Part shown: positions 5,122 through 11,042 of the stretch, piece by piece | How the letters are laid out: each line of letters begins with the position of its first letter | Position numbering within the stretch: position 1 is the stretch's first letter | From: an uncultured Bacteroidales bacterium | GTDB taxonomy: Bacteria; Bacteroidota; Bacteroidia; Bacteroidales; P3 | DNA length: 11,042 bases | NCBI GenBank assembly: GCA_947176325.1 | Contig: CAMWQD010000020.1 | Location: 1 to 11,042, forward strand | Direction: 5' to 3' | The notes under the pieces: model-generated | Databases searched by the model: none | Told to the model about the DNA's origin: nothing | Seen by the model: only the letters and a program-made list of their open reading frames with translations | Translations under genes and position numbers: made by a program

Positions 5122-6399
5122 GTGCCGAAAATAGCTTTTTATACGTTGGGATGCCGGTTGAATTTTGCCGAAAGTTCGGGGCTGGCGCGCGAATTCGCCG
5201 CCAAAGGCTTCGAGGTGGTGGATTTTGAGCAAGCGGCCGATGTGTATGTGGTGAACACCTGCACCGTAACCGCCGCCGCCGAAAAGAAATGCCGGCAGGT
5301 CATTCATCAGGCGCACCGCCTCAATCCGCAGGCTAAAATCGCCGTGGTGGGCTGCTTCTCGCAGCTGAGGCCGCAGGAGGTGGAGCGGCTGGAGGGTGTG
5401 GATTGGGTGCTGGGCACACACGACAAGCATCTTTTGCCGGATTTTGTGAGTGGGGTGAGGACTCGGGCGGAGAACGCTTCCGAAAGCGGTTTCGTGCCTA
5501 CCTATTCTTCGGTGGGACGCACCCGCTCGTTCTTTAAGGTGCAGGACGGCTGCAACAACTTCTGTTCGTATTGCGCCATTCCCTATGCGCGGGGACGGAG
5601 CCGTAGCGACACCGTGGCGCGCACCCTGCGCACCGCGGAGGAAATCGCCGCATCGGGGGTAAAGGAAATTGTGTTGACGGGGGTGAACATAGGCGATTTC
5701 GGCCACGCGCATAACGAAACTCTCCTCGATTTGCTCAAGGCCTTGGACGGGCTCGGAGGGGTGGAAAGAATCCGTATAGGCTCGGTGGAACCCGATTTGC
5801 TCTCGGACGAAATCATCGACTTTGTGGCGGGCTCGCAGAAACTCATGCCCCATTTCCATATACCCTTGCAGGCGGGTAACGATGAGGTTCTGAAGCAGAT
5901 GCGCCGTCACTATACCCGTGCATTCTATGCGGGGCGCGTGGAAAGAATCCGCAAGGTGCTGCCCGAGGCTTTCATCGCCTGCGATTTGATTGTGGGTTTC
6001 CCCACCGAAACGGACGCTTGTTTTGAAGATGCCTACCGCTTTGTGGAGGGCTTGGATTTGAGCGCCCTGCACGTATTCAGCTATTCCCCGCGCAAGGAGG
6101 CCGCTTCGTCTTTGCTCAGGGAGGACTACGAACCGGCGCGCAAGGCCGAGCGCAGCGCGCGCATGCATGCTTTGTCCGATATGAAGAAACAGCGTTTTTA
6201 TGCGCGCTTCCTGCAAGGCGAACAGAAAGTGCTGTGGGAGTCGGATGTGCGGGACGGACGGATGTTCGGCTACACACCCAACTATCTGCGGGTGGCGGGC
6301 GTGTTCCGCCCCGAGAGAATCAATACCGTGGAGACGGTGCGTCTGGAAACGCTGTTCAAGGACGAGCATAAGGATTGGTGTCTGCATACGGGTTGTTGA
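5122..6399 (+). CDS. mtaB: tRNA t6A37 methylthiotransferase MtaB (radical SAM)
   Basis: Converts N6-threonylcarbamoyladenosine at tRNA position 37 to its 2-methylthio form, using two iron-sulfur clusters and SAM. The 425-residue protein has the three-domain layout of methylthiotransferases: an N-terminal domain with cluster cysteines C11 (T-L-G-C-R-L-N), C47 (N-T-C-T-V-T) and C78 (V-G-C-F-S-Q); the radical SAM core with C144, C148 and C151 in C-N-N-F-C-S-Y-C, followed by I-P-Y-A-R-G; conserved I-G-S-V-E-P at 216-221 region and D-L-I-V-G-F-P-T-E-T; and a C-terminal TRAM-like segment from about 365. The T-L-G-C-R-L-N form of the first motif is typical of MtaB rather than MiaB or RimO. It starts with GTG 5122, since an in-frame TAA lies at 5095-5097 and no ATG intervenes. 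It is divergent from rlmB; both act in the translation apparatus. Confidence 0.93.
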   Translation: MPKIAFYTLGCRLNFAESSGLAREFAAKGFEVVDFEQAADVYVVNTCTVTAAAEKKCRQVIHQAHRLNPQAKIAVVGCFSQLRPQEVERLEGVDWVLGTHDKHLLPDFVSGVRTRAENASESGFVPTYSSVGRTRSFFKVQDGCNNFCSYCAIPYARGRSRSDTVARTLRTAEEIAASGVKEIVLTGVNIGDFGHAHNETLLDLLKALDGLGGVERIRIGSVEPDLLSDEIIDFVAGSQKLMPHFHIPLQAGNDEVLKQMRRHYTRAFYAGRVERIRKVLPEAFIACDLIVGFPTETDACFEDAYRFVEGLDLSALHVFSYSPRKEAASSLLREDYEPARKAERSARMHALSDMKKQRFYARFLQGEQKVLWESDVRDGRMFGYTPNYLRVAGVFRPERINTVETVRLETLFKDEHKDWCLHTGC

Positions 6400-6604
6400 A
6401 AACTTCTTTGTTTGTAAGTATCTCACAAATAGTCTTCTATATTTATATCTTTCAGAAAGAGAGGTTTAGAGTTTTCAACATGGTTTCTGTACGGAAATGA
6501 TTGATAGAAAGAAAGATGAGTGAGTTATGAACAAAATTAACAGTTAATAAAGTCCTGCCTTTCGGATAGGGGGAAGCCTCGCCTCGGTTGTATTTTTGTG
6601 GCCT
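6400..6604. other. AT-rich intergenic region before dnaB
   Basis: About 205 bases, the longest gap in the window and clearly more AT-rich than the genes around it. I see no tRNA-like fold, no terminator hairpin followed by T residues and no credible small gene (only 5-9 codon frames). The dnaB promoter lies at its right end. It is long enough for a leader RNA or regulator sites, but nothing specific can be supported. Confidence 0.6.
6591..6598 (+). promoter_or_regulatory. Candidate -7 element for dnaB
   Basis: TATTTTTG is an exact TAnnTTTG match and ends 6 bases before the ATG at 6605. Expected transcription start is within a base or two of the start codon, so the transcript would be leaderless or nearly so. 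No -33 TTTG is visible at 19-21 bases. Its position argues against the in-frame TTG at 6596 as a start codon, since that would lie inside the promoter. Confidence 0.5.
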
Positions 6605-8188
6605 ATGATGAACGATATAACCAACCAGAAAAAACGGGCGGCTTTCCGAAACGCTCTTTCCGACAATTCGATTTTGGAACAGGGCAAGCTGCCGCCGCAA
6701 GCCCTCGATGTGGAACAGGCCGTTTTGGGCGCCCTGATGATAGACCCGGAGGCCGTGACCAATTCGATAGACGTCTTGCGTCCCGAATACTTCTACGACC
6801 CCAAGCACAAGGCCATCTACGCGGCCATCAACAATCTCTTCAACCGTTCGGAAGCCATAGACATACTCACGGTCACCAACGACCTCAAGGCCTCGGGACA
6901 GCTGGAAGTGGCGGGAGGCGCCTATTATGTGGCCAACCTCACCAACAAGGTGGCTTCTTCGGCGCATATCGAGGAACATACGAAAATCGTTCAGCAGAAA
7001 TACATTCAGCGCGAATTGATCCGTATCGGTTCGGATATCACGAAGAATGCCTACGAAGACACCTCCGATCCCTTGGAGTTGCTCGACGAAGCCGAGTCGA
7101 AACTGCTCACCATAGGCGAGAACAATTTCCGCAGCGACTACACCGATATGAAACTGTTGGTGAACGAGGCTATCAAGGAGGTGGAGTCTATTTCGAAGGT
7201 GGAGGGCGGCATGAGCGGTCTTCCTTCAGGCTTTCCGGACTTGGACAGCATGACCAGCGGTTGGCAGAAAGGCACCTTGCTGATTATGGCGGCCCGTCCC
7301 GGTATGGGTAAGACGGCCTTGGCGCTGACCATGGCGCGCAATATCGCCGTGGATTTCAAGAAGCCCGTGGCGGTTTTCTCGCTCGAAATGTCGTCGGTGG
7401 AACTCGTCACCCGTTTGATTTCCGCCGAAACCCGCATCAACGGAAAGAAACTCAAGCAAGGCGACTTGAAAGACTACGAATGGCAGTGGCTCTACAGCAA
7501 GGTGGGGCCGCTTACCGAAGCCCCTCTCTATATAGACGACACGCCGGCGCTCTCTATGTTCGAACTTCGCGCCAAATGCCGCCGCCTCAAGCAGCAGCAC
7601 GATATTCAAATGGTGTTTATCGACTATTTGCAGTTGATGCGGGGCGGGGATGCCTACAAAGGAAACCGCGAGCAGGAAATCAGTCAGATTTCACGCCAAC
7701 TCAAAGGCTTGGCGAAAGAATTGAAGATACCTATCCTGGCTCTTTCGCAGTTGAGCCGTGCCGTGGAGACCCGTGGCGGCGACAAGAGGCCGCAGCTGTC
7801 GGACTTGCGCGAATCGGGCGCCATTGAACAGGATGCCGATATGGTGATGTTCATCTACCGCCCCGACTACTACGGTCAGGAGCAGGAGGGCATGGTGGAC
7901 GGCGAGTCGGAATTGGATATCGCCAAGCACCGCAGCGGCAAGACGGGTAAGGTGAAGTTGCGCTTCATCAAGGAATTCGCCAAATTCGAGAATATGGTTA
8001 CCGATATGGGCGGCGATGCCGCGCAGGCCTATCAGAATATGGTGCCGAATACGAGTTTCGACGACCCCGCCGGCATGGGGGCGGGCGCGTCGGTGGTGAC
8101 AATGCCTTCGTCTATCAATTCCGATATACCGGTAGACAACGGTGAGGCGCCTTTCTGCCTCACGCGCCCGCCCCGGCGTGGGTTTTAG
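6605..8188 (+). CDS. dnaB: Replicative DNA helicase DnaB
   Basis: Hexameric 5'-3' helicase that unwinds DNA at the replication fork and recruits primase. The 527-residue protein has the N-terminal primase-interacting domain (about 29-130, with P-P-Q-A-L-D-V-E-Q-A-V-L-G-A at 30-43), a linker, and the RecA-like ATPase domain (about 200-465): Walker A R-P-G-M-G-K-T at 231-237, F-S-L-E-M at 258-262, Walker B V-F-I-D-Y-L-Q-L at 337-344, the L-S-Q-L-S-R segment at 380-385, and S-D-L-R-E-S-G-A-I-E-Q-D-A-D at 399-412. No intein interrupts these motifs. ATG 6605 is preferred; ATG 6608 is next to it. The C-terminal tail (about 468-527) is unstructured and variable; after D-N-G-E-A-P-F it carries an extra Arg/Pro-containing ten residues, which looks unusual. 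An unrelated secreted-protein gene follows 19 bases downstream. Confidence 0.97.
   Translation: MMNDITNQKKRAAFRNALSDNSILEQGKLPPQALDVEQAVLGALMIDPEAVTNSIDVLRPEYFYDPKHKAIYAAINNLFNRSEAIDILTVTNDLKASGQLEVAGGAYYVANLTNKVASSAHIEEHTKIVQQKYIQRELIRIGSDITKNAYEDTSDPLELLDEAESKLLTIGENNFRSDYTDMKLLVNEAIKEVESISKVEGGMSGLPSGFPDLDSMTSGWQKGTLLIMAARPGMGKTALALTMARNIAVDFKKPVAVFSLEMSSVELVTRLISAETRINGKKLKQGDLKDYEWQWLYSKVGPLTEAPLYIDDTPALSMFELRAKCRRLKQQHDIQMVFIDYLQLMRGGDAYKGNREQEISQISRQLKGLAKELKIPILALSQLSRAVETRGGDKRPQLSDLRESGAIEQDADMVMFIYRPDYYGQEQEGMVDGESELDIAKHRSGKTGKVKLRFIKEFAKFENMVTDMGGDAAQAYQNMVPNTSFDDPAGMGAGASVVTMPSSINSDIPVDNGEAPFCLTRPPRRGF
8142..8163 (+). other. GC-rich hairpin at the 3' end of dnaB
   Basis: GTGAGGC (8142-8148) and GCCTCAC (8157-8163) form a perfect 7-base stem around an 8-base loop, inside the last codons of dnaB. 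It is followed by a GC-rich stretch and only a short TTTT at about 8183-8186, so it is not a canonical terminator. It could pause polymerase or affect dnaB mRNA 3' ends, or may be chance. Confidence 0.4.
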
Positions 8189-8207
8189 ACGATAAAGGGG
8201 AGGGGTG

Positions 8208-9491
8208 ATGAAGAAAGGAAAGTGCCTGTTTGCGGCTCTGTTGGCGGTGGTTCTGACCGTCGGCGCGGGAAATCTCTGCCGCGCCTCGCAACTGCTTCTG
8301 CCCATGGACAGGGAGCAGAGCAATCATCTCAAAGCCTATGGCGTGGCCTATTGGGTCTTGGCCAACGGAGGCGAAATCAGCTGGTTGCTCAACTATCGGG
8401 GAGGGAGTTTCCTTTTGCCCTACAGCCGCGAAATCGAGAGCGAATGTGCGTTGCGCGACGTGCGGGCGCAGGTGCTTTCAGACGTGCAGGTGCGCGCCTT
8501 GCGCGAGGAAATCGCTTCCGCTTCGTCGAATATGGACGAGGTGCCTTTGCAGAAAGCCCCCCGTATCGCGGTCTATTCGCCCAAGAACAAATTGCCGTGG
8601 GACGATGCCGTGACCTTGGTGCTCACCTATGCCGAAATTCCCTACGATGTGCTCTACGACGGGGAGGTGCTGTCGGGAGAATTGCCCCTCTACGATTGGC
8701 TTCATCTTCATCACGAGGATTTTACGGGTCAGTTCGGCAAATTTTGGGGCGCTTACGGGCGGCAGGAATGGTATAGGGAGGATGAGGCCGCGCAAAAGGC
8801 CATGGCGGCGAAGTTCGGTTTCGGCAAGGTATCGCAGCTCAAGCTGGCGGTGGCGCACAAAATCCGCGATTTTGTGCTGGGCGGGGGCTTCCTTTTCGCC
8901 ATGTGTTCGGCTCCCGACAGCTACGATATCGCCTTGGCCGCCGAGGGTGTGGATATCTGCCAGCCTCCTTTCGACGGCGATGCCATGCAGAGCGATGCCC
9001 AGCAACGCTTGGACTTTAGCAAAACTTTCGCTTTCAAGGATTTTCATATCGTCACAGACCCCTATGCCTACGAAGTGTCGGATATCGACGTCACCTTGAG
9101 CCGCCCCAAGACACTCAACGAGAAGAACGACTTTTTCAGTCTTTTTGAATTTTCGGCCAAGTGGGACTGGATTCCCACCATGCTTTGTCAGAATCACGAA
9201 AGGCTCATACACGGATTCATGGGGCAGACCACGGCTTTCCGCCGCAGCCTTCTCAAGCCCGAAGTGGTGATTTTGGGGCAGAACGAGGCTTTGGGCGAGG
9301 CACGTTATATTCACGGAACTTACGGCAAAGGCACTTGGACGTTTCTGGGCGGGCACGACCCCGAAGATTACCAGCATTTTGTGGGCGACCCTCCCACCGA
9401 CCTCAATCTATATCCCTCTTCGCCCGGATACAGGCTTATCCTGAACAATATCCTGTTTCCCGCCGCTAAGAAAGAGAAGCAGAAGACTTGA
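8208..9491 (+). CDS. Secreted protein of the family mislabelled 'asparagine synthetase B'
   Basis: A 427-residue exported protein: K2, K3, a hydrophobic core at about 7-20 and a cleavage-like C-R-A-S at 24-27. I recall close Bacteroidales homologues (shared P-M-D-x-x-Q-S-N-H-L-K-A-Y-G near 32-45, D-W-L-H-L-H-H-E-D-F at 163-172, and a P-G-Y-R-L-I-L-N-N end) that databases often call asparagine synthetase B. The sequence does not support that: there is no N-terminal Cys nucleophile and no S-G-G-x-D-S ATP-binding loop, and it has a signal peptide. Instead, residues about 118-390 show an alpha/beta pattern with G-G-G-F-L-F-A-M-C-S-A at 225-235 and G-G-H-D-P-E-D at 381-387, which recall a class I glutamine-amidotransferase-like or ThuA-like fold; this is inference. 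ATG 8208 follows an A/G-rich AAAGGGGAGGGG stretch; the GTG at 8205 is less likely. It lies 19 bases after dnaB. Its 3' end overlaps the convergent gene by 26 bases. Substrate unknown. Confidence 0.8.
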   Translation: MKKGKCLFAALLAVVLTVGAGNLCRASQLLLPMDREQSNHLKAYGVAYWVLANGGEISWLLNYRGGSFLLPYSREIESECALRDVRAQVLSDVQVRALREEIASASSNMDEVPLQKAPRIAVYSPKNKLPWDDAVTLVLTYAEIPYDVLYDGEVLSGELPLYDWLHLHHEDFTGQFGKFWGAYGRQEWYREDEAAQKAMAAKFGFGKVSQLKLAVAHKIRDFVLGGGFLFAMCSAPDSYDIALAAEGVDICQPPFDGDAMQSDAQQRLDFSKTFAFKDFHIVTDPYAYEVSDIDVTLSRPKTLNEKNDFFSLFEFSAKWDWIPTMLCQNHERLIHGFMGQTTAFRRSLLKPEVVILGQNEALGEARYIHGTYGKGTWTFLGGHDPEDYQHFVGDPPTDLNLYPSSPGYRLILNNILFPAAKKEKQKT

Positions 9492-9714
9492 TCTTACGCA
9501 CGGGATTGCCGAACAGGTCTCGCTGTTCGAACAAGTCCAGCTGATTTTCGTCCGAAAGGATTTCTTCGGGCAAGTCCACGGTTTTGTAATATTCGCGCAA
9601 GGCTTTCTTGACAAGTTGCCTGAATCCGATTTTCTCGTAGGCGCAAACTCTGTCGTACCGCCGTTTCTCCTTGTCGGACAAGGCAAAACTATATTTGCGG
9701 AACTTTATTTTCAT
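9466..9714 (-). CDS. Small ribbon-helix-helix-like protein
   Basis: An 82-residue basic protein, no signal peptide or membrane segment, so cytoplasmic. Residues about 5-43 fit the ribbon-helix-helix order: a strand (F-R-K-Y-S-F-A-L-S), a charged helix (D-K-E-K-R-R-Y-D-R), a turn near K-I-G and a second helix (R-Q-L-V-K-K-A-L-R-E-Y-Y) typical of MetJ/Arc-like DNA-binding proteins. The rest is acidic, then D-L-F-G-N-P-V-R and a Ser-rich end. The RHH call is by pattern only. The ATG (9714-9712) shares one base with the TAA stop of the DUF4831-type gene (TAATG), so translation is probably coupled and this start is favoured over longer upstream alternatives, which would lie inside that gene. The 3' end overlaps the last 26 bases of the convergent secreted-protein gene. 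It may be a regulator of its own operon; no target is visible. Confidence 0.7.
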   Translation of the reverse strand: MKIKFRKYSFALSDKEKRRYDRVCAYEKIGFRQLVKKALREYYKTVDLPEEILSDENQLDLFEQRDLFGNPVRKIKSSASLS

Positions 9715-10925
9715 TAGCGTTTTGATTTCTTGGAAGCGGGCGCGCCCGAAGCGGGGTTCGGCGAGAAAGGCTCGATTTTCTCGAACACCTGCAAGGCACC
9801 CGTGTTTTCGTGCAGTTTGAGACGATAGCCGGCAAGGGGCGGCAGGGTGCGCACATAACCCCATTGTGCCACAAAGACTTCGCGCTGGCTCAGCACGTTC
9901 CCGTTATACACCACCTCGGCCTTCACCTTGGCCGGCACCCGGCAGGCGAAGCCTTCGGGCGCGCCCGCTCCGTCTGTCTCCTCGGCAGCCATGGAGGGCA
10001 GGGGAGTCAGTTTCAGATAAAGCACATCCGCGCCGTCGTTCTCTCCTTCCATTTTCTCCACCCCTTCTTCGGAACTGAAATACGCCACGGCATAGGAAGT
10101 CTTTCCCTCCTGCGGCACCACCTCGAACTTATAATGCAGGCGCTCTTTGCGCATCGTTCCCGTAAAGCATTCCAACAGACGGTGTTCGTTGCTTTCCAGC
10201 TGCTGATACATAAACTTGAGCGTGCCTTCGGGGTAGGGCACTTCCTGCAATCCCGAAAGCAAATCCGACTGGTTTTTCCGAATCTTGAGGATTTGGTCGG
10301 CCATGGTGCGAGCCTGCTCAAAGAGGTTCTTTACATCGATGCGGGGCGTGAGGATTTTTTCGATGACAGTGGCCGTGTCGCTCTTGTGCCGCACCACCAC
10401 TGTGTCGAAACGACGGCTGGCGTTGAGGGCGGCCACGGGCGCGAAATCGGCACGGGCGTCGGGAAGCGGATTGTTCACCTTTTCGGCCTCGTTTTCTCCG
10501 CAGGCGGCCATAGGTTTGGCGGGAGGCATCTTCTCATTCGGCAGGTTCACCCCCGAAAGAATGCCCTCGGGCGAGAGGCGGAGCGAAGGAAAGTCGGGGC
10601 CTTCCACCTTGTAGGTCTGTGCGGGATCGGCTTTCCGGAGCGTATGAATGCGTATCTCCCGGATAGCGTAGTTGGTTTTGTCTGCCTTGATGGCGGGAAG
10701 CTTGAGCAGTTGCTCGGCATAGTCGCTGTAGACGCCTCTTTCGAGGAAGGTTCTTTCAACCGTGATTTCCACTTCGAGCGTATTCTGCGGCAGGCAGTAA
10801 TACAAGCCCGCGGAGCCCTCGGACGCGGCTTCGCCACCGTTCACCTTGTGTACGCTATATTGGCCGTAGAGCGGCAAAACCCACAGGCATGCACCCGTCA
10901 AAAGCAAAAAGGTTATCTTTTTCAT
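9714..10925 (-). CDS. DUF4831-type secreted protein
   Basis: A 403-residue exported protein. Residues 1-21 form a signal peptide (K2, K3, hydrophobic core, cleavage-like L-Y-G-Q at 19-22). The mature part begins with a pattern I associate with the Bacteroidales family DUF4831: G-L-Y-Y-C-L-P-Q-N-T-L-E-V at 40-52, a strand with E-R-T-F near 57-60, then Y-S-D-Y-A-E-Q-L-L-K at 66-75. A Pro/Glu-rich variable stretch at about 130-165 precedes a second region with a long helix (about 198-228), followed by beta-strand-rich sequence to about 390; the end is Pro/Ala/Ser/Lys-rich. The function of DUF4831 is not known to me; the export and strand content suggest an envelope or surface role. ATG 10925-10923 is preceded by a -7-like element 4 bases upstream. 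It is the first gene of a coupled pair with the small protein at 9466-9714. Confidence 0.8.
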   Translation of the reverse strand: MKKITFLLLTGACLWVLPLYGQYSVHKVNGGEAASEGSAGLYYCLPQNTLEVEITVERTFLERGVYSDYAEQLLKLPAIKADKTNYAIREIRIHTLRKADPAQTYKVEGPDFPSLRLSPEGILSGVNLPNEKMPPAKPMAACGENEAEKVNNPLPDARADFAPVAALNASRRFDTVVVRHKSDTATVIEKILTPRIDVKNLFEQARTMADQILKIRKNQSDLLSGLQEVPYPEGTLKFMYQQLESNEHRLLECFTGTMRKERLHYKFEVVPQEGKTSYAVAYFSSEEGVEKMEGENDGADVLYLKLTPLPSMAAEETDGAGAPEGFACRVPAKVKAEVVYNGNVLSQREVFVAQWGYVRTLPPLAGYRLKLHENTGALQVFEKIEPFSPNPASGAPASKKSKR

Positions 10926-11042
10926 ACTGCGAAAGTAATAAATTTACGGCTTTACCCTATCTGAATTATATGTTGATAACTTTTTTCTCTCTTATTCTCT
11001 ATATGTTACACTAAATCCAGTGCCTTTTGTTTCGATAAAATC
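10926..11042. other. AT-rich upstream region of the DUF4831-type gene
   Basis: 117 bases to the window end, clearly AT-rich. It holds the candidate -7 element and a weak inverted repeat CACT-N6-AGTG at 11009-11022. No gene or RNA is recognisable; the region continues past the edge. Confidence 0.5.
10930..10937 (-). promoter_or_regulatory. Candidate -7 element for the DUF4831-type gene
   Basis: TACTTTCG on the minus strand, one base off TAnnTTTG, ends 4 bases before the ATG at 10925. The identical ten bases TACTTTCGCA precede exbB. It predicts a leaderless or nearly leaderless transcript. No clear -33 box was found. Confidence 0.4.

Noticed and set aside
4291..6426. A 711-residue minus-strand open frame extending rlmB far upstream across mtaB
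   Set aside because: Only the last 250 residues match the SpoU family. The upstream part is antisense to the well-supported mtaB and has His/Arg-rich composition typical of a shadow frame.
6498..6548. Tiny frames of 5-9 codons in the gap before dnaB
   Set aside because: Too short, no signal or motif, and expected by chance in AT-rich DNA.
6596..6604. TTG start for dnaB nine bases upstream of the ATG
   Set aside because: The TTG lies inside the TATTTTTG promoter element, and ATG-ATG at 6605-6610 gives the expected N-terminus.
6698..8005. Possible intein in dnaB, a common insertion site
   Set aside because: The Walker A, Walker B and later helicase motifs are continuous with normal spacing, and the length is that of an intein-free DnaB.
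10880..10925. Possible lipoprotein signal (T-G-A-C) in the DUF4831-type protein
   Set aside because: The residues before the Cys do not fit a lipobox, and the hydrophobic stretch continues past it to a better cleavage site at L-Y-G-Q.
10971..10979. TTATCAACA on the minus strand, one base from a DnaA box
   Set aside because: Single, imperfect and in an AT-rich spacer, with no cluster of boxes and no dnaA or origin-type context; expected by chance.

Overview
The window looks like ordinary chromosomal DNA from a member of the Bacteroidota, most likely order Bacteroidales, with fairly high G+C for that group (judged by eye, mid-50s percent). The reasons are gene content (a DUF4831-type secreted protein, the Bacteroidales protein usually mislabelled 'asparagine synthetase B', an ExbB-ExbD-TonB trio), the lack of consistent Shine-Dalgarno sequences, and several copies of the Bacteroidota -7 promoter element TAnnTTTG close to start codons. 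I see no rRNA, tRNA, CRISPR array, insertion sequence, integrase or phage gene. Coding density is very high: the longest gap between genes is about 205 bases (6400-6604), so no stretch over 300 bases lacks a gene.

Layout, left to right. A minus-strand gene (27-536) encodes a secreted protein with a clean 11-residue helical repeat; a run of ten G lies just past its stop, at the left edge. From a divergent promoter region (about 537-578) a plus-strand run starts: a 48-residue lipoprotein (579-725), a predicted outer-membrane beta-barrel (730-1518) and uracil-DNA glycosylase ung (1537-2244). After about 100 bases comes a tight exbB-exbD-tonB operon (2348-4275), an inner-membrane proton channel plus periplasm-spanning energy transducer. 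rlmB (4291-5043, minus) meets it tail to tail. rlmB and the divergent mtaB (5122-6399, plus) share a 78-base region with two overlapping, face-to-face -7 elements and two perfect palindromes. The replicative helicase gene dnaB (6605-8188) follows, then a secreted protein of the mislabelled 'asparagine synthetase B' family (8208-9491). Last, a minus-strand pair enters from the right: a DUF4831-type secreted protein (9714-10925) whose stop overlaps the start of a small ribbon-helix-helix-like protein (9466-9714). The tail of that small gene overlaps the preceding plus-strand gene by 26 bases.

Functionally the window mixes core information processing (ung, rlmB, mtaB, dnaB) with cell-envelope genes (lipoprotein, barrel, ExbB/ExbD/TonB, three secreted proteins of unknown role). 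I did not find a convincing new multi-gene system such as a defence or biosynthetic locus. The most interesting leads are the LEA-like 11-mer periplasmic protein, the glutamine-amidotransferase-like features of the misnamed 'asparagine synthetase B' protein, the overlapping rlmB/mtaB promoters, the DUF4831/small-protein coupled pair, and start codons sitting almost on the transcription start sites.
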